A DNA stretch of 64,000 nt, taken from assembly GCF_036785885.1 (NCBI RefSeq), contig NC_092322.1, positions 13,538,466 through 13,602,465 on the forward strand, given 5' to 3'. Position 1 is the first letter of the stretch. Each line of letters begins with the position of its first letter. Below the pieces are notes generated by a model that saw only the letters and a list, made by a program, of their open reading frames with translations, did not search any database and was not told where the DNA came from. This stretch comes from Coffea arabica. Its lineage: Eukaryota > Streptophyta > Magnoliopsida > Gentianales > Rubiaceae. A program made the translations under genes and the position numbers. Below are positions 58,410-64,000 of the stretch, piece after piece.

Positions 58410-60745
58410 TCAGCGATGATGCCTCCCCTGAAAGCCGCCTTTGTTCTTGCCAAAGAAGGCATTCTTTGGCTTTGGCAACTCATGGATATCCATCACTTGT
58501 ATTGTCCTTTGCTTTTTGGCTTCACAAAAGCAAAAACACAACACAAAAGGCGAAAGCCAATCAGTACGAAAGCAACCAAAACCCAGAGAGAAGTATTCAA
58601 CACTACTATTATCAGCACCAGTATATTACTACTAGCGGTAACAGATTCAAAGTGCAAAAACCAGACCATTTTCAGCTTCTTGGTAGTTCTCATGCAGCCG
58701 CCTTCTTGCTGAATTTAGCTTTTCAAGATCTATGGTTGGTTCCTTTGATCTCTGCACAATCCCATTACAGTAATTAACACCATCTTTCAAGCATTACACA
58801 CATCTTTTCCAGTTCTCACTTCTTTTTTGGGACAAACCGAACCTTGACTAAAAAGCCACATCTGTAACTACAAGTCAACAACACTTTTTTACTGAGATGC
58901 AAAATGCCATCCCTCAAAAGCACAGTAATGCCAAAATACAAATATGTTCATTCACCTAGTCTCTTAGATCTACAAACTTAAACCTATCCAGGTATTCACT
59001 TGAGTTTACCCATGTCAACCATTAGACATTAGTTATTTACGACCTAATCTAACCGTGTAAACAGAATCTCTATGCATAAGCTGTACCAGAATCACTTAAT
59101 TTTGAATACTGTAACCCAAGCAAATGCAATGTACATGTACCATTTCACTTGTAAAGACATTTATATAAAAGTTTAAGCTAAGTACACTCGGAGGAGGGGC
59201 AGAAGCAGATTTGTGAACTGATTGTGGTGGTCTTGATGAGGCTTCTCTGGGAGGAGCCGGTTTTGGCTTTGTCTGTGGTTCGGAGTAATTCTTTTCTGAA
59301 CTAGAACCCCCATCTAATAAAATCAGCAAAAAAAAAAAAAAAGGGAAATCGGAATTACTACTATTCAAAATATGACAAATATAATAGAAATCAGCATTAC
59401 TACTGTTCATCAAGTCTAACATAGAGTAGCAAGATCTAATTCTATTCTTACTTCGTGGGTTTGGAGAGTAAGCAAATTCAGAACCCTGCAAAAGATATGA
59501 CAACTTTAGAACCTCCATCTCATTCTCCTAGTCCTCATTACTGATTAATGATCAAATTACACTTCATTTTCACCTGATGATGACCATTTTGCTGAGTTTT
59601 CGGTTGAATATTTTGTTGAGGTGAATCACCATCAGCTGCCAAGACCACAATTACCTTTAATGAGAAATCACACCTCTTTACTTACTAAAATTCTAATCCA
59701 ACTCACTTCCCACAGTAATCTTACCAATCACTGATTTCTACAAAAATTTTAAAATACTCAACAAGAATAATACCAATGAGGGCTACTGATCCTTGATCAG
59801 GCTGATTCAACCTCACCCATTCATCTACAGTTTCCTTCCAATTTCTGCTAAAAGTAAAAGAAAATCAGATTTCCAATAGCACTATAATAAGTATACAATG
59901 AATTTCTAAGTTGCAGAAAAATGATGCAGATTAAACCTGACGAGTAACTTTGCTAATTTTCGAACTTCATTAGAAGGATGTTGTTTCCGGAATCCACTCA
60001 CAACTCTCCCTATGTCAGTTTCCTGAATAAAAGAAAACAATTCCAAATTTCCAAAATTCACGCAAAATTAGCAACAATAATACTTTCACCATCTACAGAA
60101 ATTCAACTAAAACATGGGGGAAAAATTGAAATTCACCTGAAGAGCTGTGAAAGTAATATCCATATCCACTAAAGTTTGCAATAACTCAACCACACTTTCT
60201 TCACTCTACATAAAATTCATCAAAAAGTTAGCGAAAGCAGCGCAAAAAATTGCTAAACAAAATAAGGAAAAATTTAGTAAAAATTTGCTAACCTGGTCTG
60301 GATCTTCGAGCAGTTCTCGAACTTTGACAATTTTCGTCTGCTCATCGTCGAATAATCCTCCGTAAGGATCCATCTCATTATCTTCATCTTCATTTTCATC
60401 GTTTCCATGACTCGATTCCGGAGTCAACGGACTCTTACTATTACTACTACTACTCCGATGACTTTGATTCCGATTTTGCTCTTTGTCCTTTTCCTTTTCC
60501 TGCTGCTGCTGGTGCTGCTTCTGGCTCGGTGGCTGAAGATAATCGTCCCCGACGTCGTTCGAGTGGCAGTTCCGGCAAACTTGACCGGAGGAGCTCGGAA
60601 AGTAAAGCTTCTCGACGATTTTATCCCGCCGATCCTTCAACTCCTCGCTGTAGTCTATCCCCGCCACCGTAATCGCCGCCTCAATCAATGACCATACATC
60701 CACTTTCGATTTCGATAATATCACCCGAAATTCATCCAAATCCAT
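58410..60745 (-). CDS. MED26C: Mediator complex subunit 26c (TFIIS N-terminal/LW-domain protein)
   Basis: Nuclear coactivator subunit linking transcription factors and elongation factors to RNA polymerase II. Nine exons with GT-AG junctions: 60293-60745, 60137-60205, 59937-60022, 59774-59844, 59574-59635, 59452-59485, 59186-59313, 58667-58751 and 58410-58519. Together they total 365 residues, close to the roughly 350 of the Arabidopsis protein. The start [18 protein letters not shown] is typical. A Q/E/K-rich linker and an acidic stretch ([18 protein letters not shown]) precede the LW helical bundle (about 150-215: [42 protein letters not shown]). A Pro/Ser-rich region follows, then [14 protein letters not shown] and the conserved tail [20 protein letters not shown]. 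The 59186 donor (AGT|GTACTT) is weak but keeps phase. The gene appears intact. Confidence 0.93.
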
Positions 60746-61514
60746 CGTTTGACTTTTTTTTTTAATTAAATTCAAATTTCTCTTTTTTTTCCTTCCCTTC
60801 ACAGAAAATATTCGGAATTTGCTAATTGTTTTTCCTGACGCGAAAAATTATATTTACGTTAGCAGATCTGAGTCTGTCCTGTTTTTAGATTCCTCAAAAC
60901 GGCGACGTATGGAAGCAGAGACACGGAAACAGCAGTAGTACGATCTGATCTGAGGGCATTTTTAGGGAAAGGAAAAGGGAAGGGGCAGATCTGGTGTTGT
61001 TGGTTTTCTGATAGACCCGAAAAAGCTGTGATAAGAAACAAAGAAGGAAAGAAAGAAAGAAAGGACGAGGGGAAAAGTTCCTTTGGCCCCTTCAGAAGTG
61101 GATTAGTATTAAATTTTGTAATTTTAGTTTATTCTTTTTGGGTATGATTTTGGTTGAAGTTAGTAGCACTACTTGTTTCTGGCTATTATTCACCAAATGA
61201 ATATTTTTTTTATGAGAAAAAGAATATGAAAATGGAATAATTATATTCAAAATTTTTTTTCTATTACTATATGGATTTTCAAGGGAATTCAACTCATGCC
61301 ATTAGGATTATTCGATTCTATATGTCCTTTTAACGGAAAAGATGTTACGTTTTTTTTATGAGAAAATGTATGTATTTTTGTTTTTGAGATTAAAAAAAAT
61401 TTCATGAACTCGATTATTTTGTTGAGAATCAAACTCGCAAAATAACTCAATCCCATGTATTAAATGATCTTTATTTTTACTTTTGTGGATCTCTGCTTAG
61501 TCTTTGGGGCTTCT
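60746..61514. other. MED26c upstream region
   Basis: The 5' flank of MED26c, with a GA-rich stretch (about 61040-61065) near the start region that could be core promoter or 5' UTR. No other gene. Confidence 0.4.
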
Positions 61515-61780
61515 TCTTTTTTTTTTTTTTTTTGGCATATATGACTCTAATGCCTTTTTTTTTCATTTTCTTTCTCAAAACCACTAAATTTTGTAATTGG
61601 CTCGAAAAATTTCCTTATTTTATAGTCCTAATGTCATTTCATTAGGCTTTTTTTTTTTTTTTGGCATATATGACTCTAATGCCTTTTTTTTCATTTTTCT
61701 AATCTCAAAATCACTAAATTTTGTAGTTGGCTCGAAAAATTTCCTTATTATTTTATAGTCCTAATGTCATTTCATTTTCT
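61515..61780. repeat. Two-copy tandem repeat, about 130-bp unit
   Basis: Both units read T-run, 'ggcatatatgactctaatgcc', 'cactaaattttgta.ttggctcg' and 'atagtcctaatgtcatttca'. They differ by a few substitutions and a 3-bp indel. Confidence 0.92.
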
Positions 61781-62570
61781 TTTCTTGTCGGGAAGAATGA
61801 AGGGTTGATTCAGGGATTGAATAACGCAGGGTTAAGACACAAAGCACTATACAATATCAGTGGCATTAGGGTTTCAATACATCGATATTTTATGAAATAG
61901 TGATTCGTTCTTATTAATTAAAATAATTTGTGCCCACGTGCTATAAAGCCTGTATTACTAATAAATCAATTATAAATATTATGGCACTGGTGGAAGGCAT
62001 GTTACAAGCATCTTTACAGATCATTATATTGCACGGATTTGTTATTTGATGTTGTCTACTCTCTTCAACTTTCTCTCTTTTTCTATCAGTTTTCAAAAGC
62101 AGAAAAACTTATCCTCAATATTATATTGTCTTCTTCTGATGGTCATGCTTTCGGTTTATTGTCTTTTTTAGGCTGAAAATATGCCAAAATCGCGAGTTGA
62201 ATGCTGACCTCCTGGACAGAAGCATCCTATTGATACAGCAATAGGATCAACGGAATTATTGGTATTGCTTTCATATTCAATGCATACAACTAGTCATGAA
62301 GAAGTATGAATCCAAAGTGTAATTTGGTTTTTCTTTTTGTTCGTTAACCCTATTTGCAGTCCTTTTTGTTATTGCTTTGGTTTTTCATTTAGATTACAAA
62401 TCTTGGAGCTTAATGTTATATAATTATACTCCAATTCCATATATTTTGGTTTCATATAAGTCCACATGCACTCACTATTTCCAATTGGATATTGTTCAAG
62501 AACTAAACTAATAATGCTTTGCACAACTTTTTTGGAATATCAAGATCTTTGATTGAAAATCTTACACAAT

Positions 62571-62571
<1 letters not shown>

Positions 62572-62627
<56 letters not shown>
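62572..62627. repeat. (TA)n microsatellite
   Basis: About 27 uninterrupted AT/TA units. Confidence 0.98.
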
Positions 62628-62629
<2 letters not shown>

Positions 62630-63034
62630 CGATATATCTTTCTCTACTTTAATTTGAAAAGTTGAACTTCATTTTTGTATCTTTCAAGCATTTCAGAAGA
62701 TTGGAATAATGAGAATATGCCATACTTGCCTTTGAATGTTGAAACTAGATGCTCTAACATCTGGAAGGTCTCTTTTTTTTTTTTCATTTTTTTCCTAATT
62801 GGGGAGAGGTGAAATTTAAGAAGCCAGGAGAGGACAAAGAGGCAAAAATCCGAACTTCTAACTTTTGAAATTTCAACCTTAACCTCTAAATCAAGACTCG
62901 AAAGGTCTTAAACTCCAAGAGTTAGATAATTGCCTTTTTTATAGTGTCATGAAGATTTTTTTTAGGGAAGTTATGAAGATTCACCATGATTTAAAACTAG
63001 ATTACGTCTGTACCCTAATTATGGTCCTTCGGGT

Positions 63035-63219
63035 TTGTTTGGATAAAATATTATTTGAAATATTATTTGGAATAATTACTATATCACTTTTTGTGATGTG
63101 ATGTATATAAGATAAAAATATGATTGGCAATGTAAAAAGGTGAATTGAAAAATGTGTTTATGATGCAAGTCAGATATTATATTATTATTATTATTTAGAA
63201 AATTTTGCTATCCAAACAA
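63035..63219. mobile_element. MITE family member, complete
   Basis: Termini TTGTTTGGATAAAAT and, inverted, TTGTTTGGATAGCAAA. The interior is shared with 56208-56360. There is a short ATT microsatellite before the right end. The superfamily is undecided because no clear target duplication was read. Confidence 0.78.
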
Positions 63220-64000
63220 GTTTTCTCAACTCAGCAGTGGGGTGTGCATGCTGCAGTCAAGGGGGTTGTCCCTTTTGAACTCCATGGCGTAAATCTGTAC
63301 AACTGCACGTACCGTTCAATGGAAGTAGCATATGGCATGTAAATCATTATTGCAAAGTATTACAAACTGTTTGGGATGAGTTATAATACATTATTAACAA
63401 CAAATATTGTACATTCTTTAGAGCAATTGGACTGATGATTTTTCTAGCTCCAAATCCATAGAGAATAGGGTCGGTTACACAAGCGCGTTCTTGACAATGG
63501 CATGCAATCCTCGTAAATCATCATGGCATGTATCTTTACAAAGAAAGCCAGATTTGTTGTCATTCAGCTTCTTATTTTATTGAGACTCTTAACCAACCTT
63601 CAAAGTTTTGTCGTGTTTTAGCACGAAAACAGTCTGATGATGAGAGACTCCATTTTCCTTGAACCTACTCATTAAATAACATACCTGAGAAGAGTTCCTG
63701 TGTGCTGTTCCAATTATGAGTCAAGCTGACCATGAGTTTGATCTGAGTTACCACACAAAAGAATCAACATTAACAAGCATGAGCTGATTAGAGCATGATA
63801 GTGATTGTAATCTTATACTAGCACTAGAAGTAAATCATAAATATCCTCCATGGATTGAAGGCTGAAAATAATGATGATATTAGTCTCTCTCGTGACCTAA
63901 TTACTTTATTGCTACTCTGAGCAGAACTAGAAGCCATCAACATGATGTTAGCCAGAGAAACCAGGACTCAGATTTCCCCACAAAATATTTTCCTAAGCTA

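Larger units (their letters stand above)
61781..64000. other. Gene-free right end
   Basis: No convincing gene. A minus-strand CTCTTCTCAG|GTATGT at about 63684 looks like a splice donor after a short open stretch (ATGGTCAGCTTGACTC...), perhaps an exon of a gene beyond this region, but no homology supports it. A TA repeat and a MITE are listed separately. Confidence 0.35.

Noticed and set aside
58416-60691. Plus-strand frames opposite MED26c
   Set aside because: Antisense to MED26c exons and introns, with no recognisable domain.
1-64000. CRISPR arrays, bacterial operons, LTR retroelements
   Set aside because: No spaced short-repeat array was seen, and the gene structure is eukaryotic. No reverse transcriptase, integrase or capsid-like frame and no matched LTR pair was recognised.

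Overview
The window is nuclear DNA of a flowering plant. It has AT-rich, gene-poor intergenic space, GT-AG introns, plant-only gene families (CNL and RLP resistance genes, family-1 UGT, CAD-type dehydrogenase, MED26c), many MITEs and SINEs, and a fossil plastid rps12 fragment. The gene set fits an asterid-like eudicot, but the species cannot be fixed from the sequence. All gene models were built by hand from open frames, splice sites and remembered family sequences. No search was run.

Layout. 0-12 kb: a CC-NB-ARC-LRR resistance gene on the minus strand (3995-7415), whose NB-ARC half is intact and whose LRR half is frameshifted, plus a relic LRR piece (about 1440-1650). Both lie between two direct repeats (30-1172 and 10331-12137) that carry different later insertions. 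14.6-15.4 kb: the C-terminal half of a UGT84-type glucosyltransferase, then two SINEs in tandem. 16-40 kb: the centrepiece, a cluster of seven citrate-binding-protein-like genes (alginate-lyase-2 / PL7-type fold, secreted). Five are complete two-exon genes and two keep essentially only exon 1. They form two subfamilies, and one pair arose by a tandem duplication of about 4.5 kb. 41.6-44.3 kb: an intact intronless LRR receptor-like protein. 44.5-48.4 kb: a duplicated non-coding block containing MITEs and the plastid fragment. 48.4-53.0 kb: a complete five-exon CAD/mannitol-dehydrogenase-like gene. 58.4-60.7 kb: a complete nine-exon MED26c gene. The remainder is gene-free DNA rich in MITEs and simple repeats.

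The mobile elements date each other. A Mutator-like MITE family of about 472 bp occurs four times. Three copies have perfect 9-bp target duplications, and one sits inside another. Several insertions have an unoccupied paralogous site elsewhere in the window, so boundaries and relative ages can be read directly.

The most interesting biological signal is the citrate-binding-like cluster. It shows recent expansion, a conserved signal peptide and N-glycosylation sequon, lyase-like RTE and FKCGVY motifs, and Phe where PL7 alginate lyases carry the catalytic His of the Q-(I/V)-H motif. Solitary first exons next to complete genes raise the possibility of shared second exons. Whether the nearby UGT84 piece and CAD gene have any functional tie to the cluster is untested.
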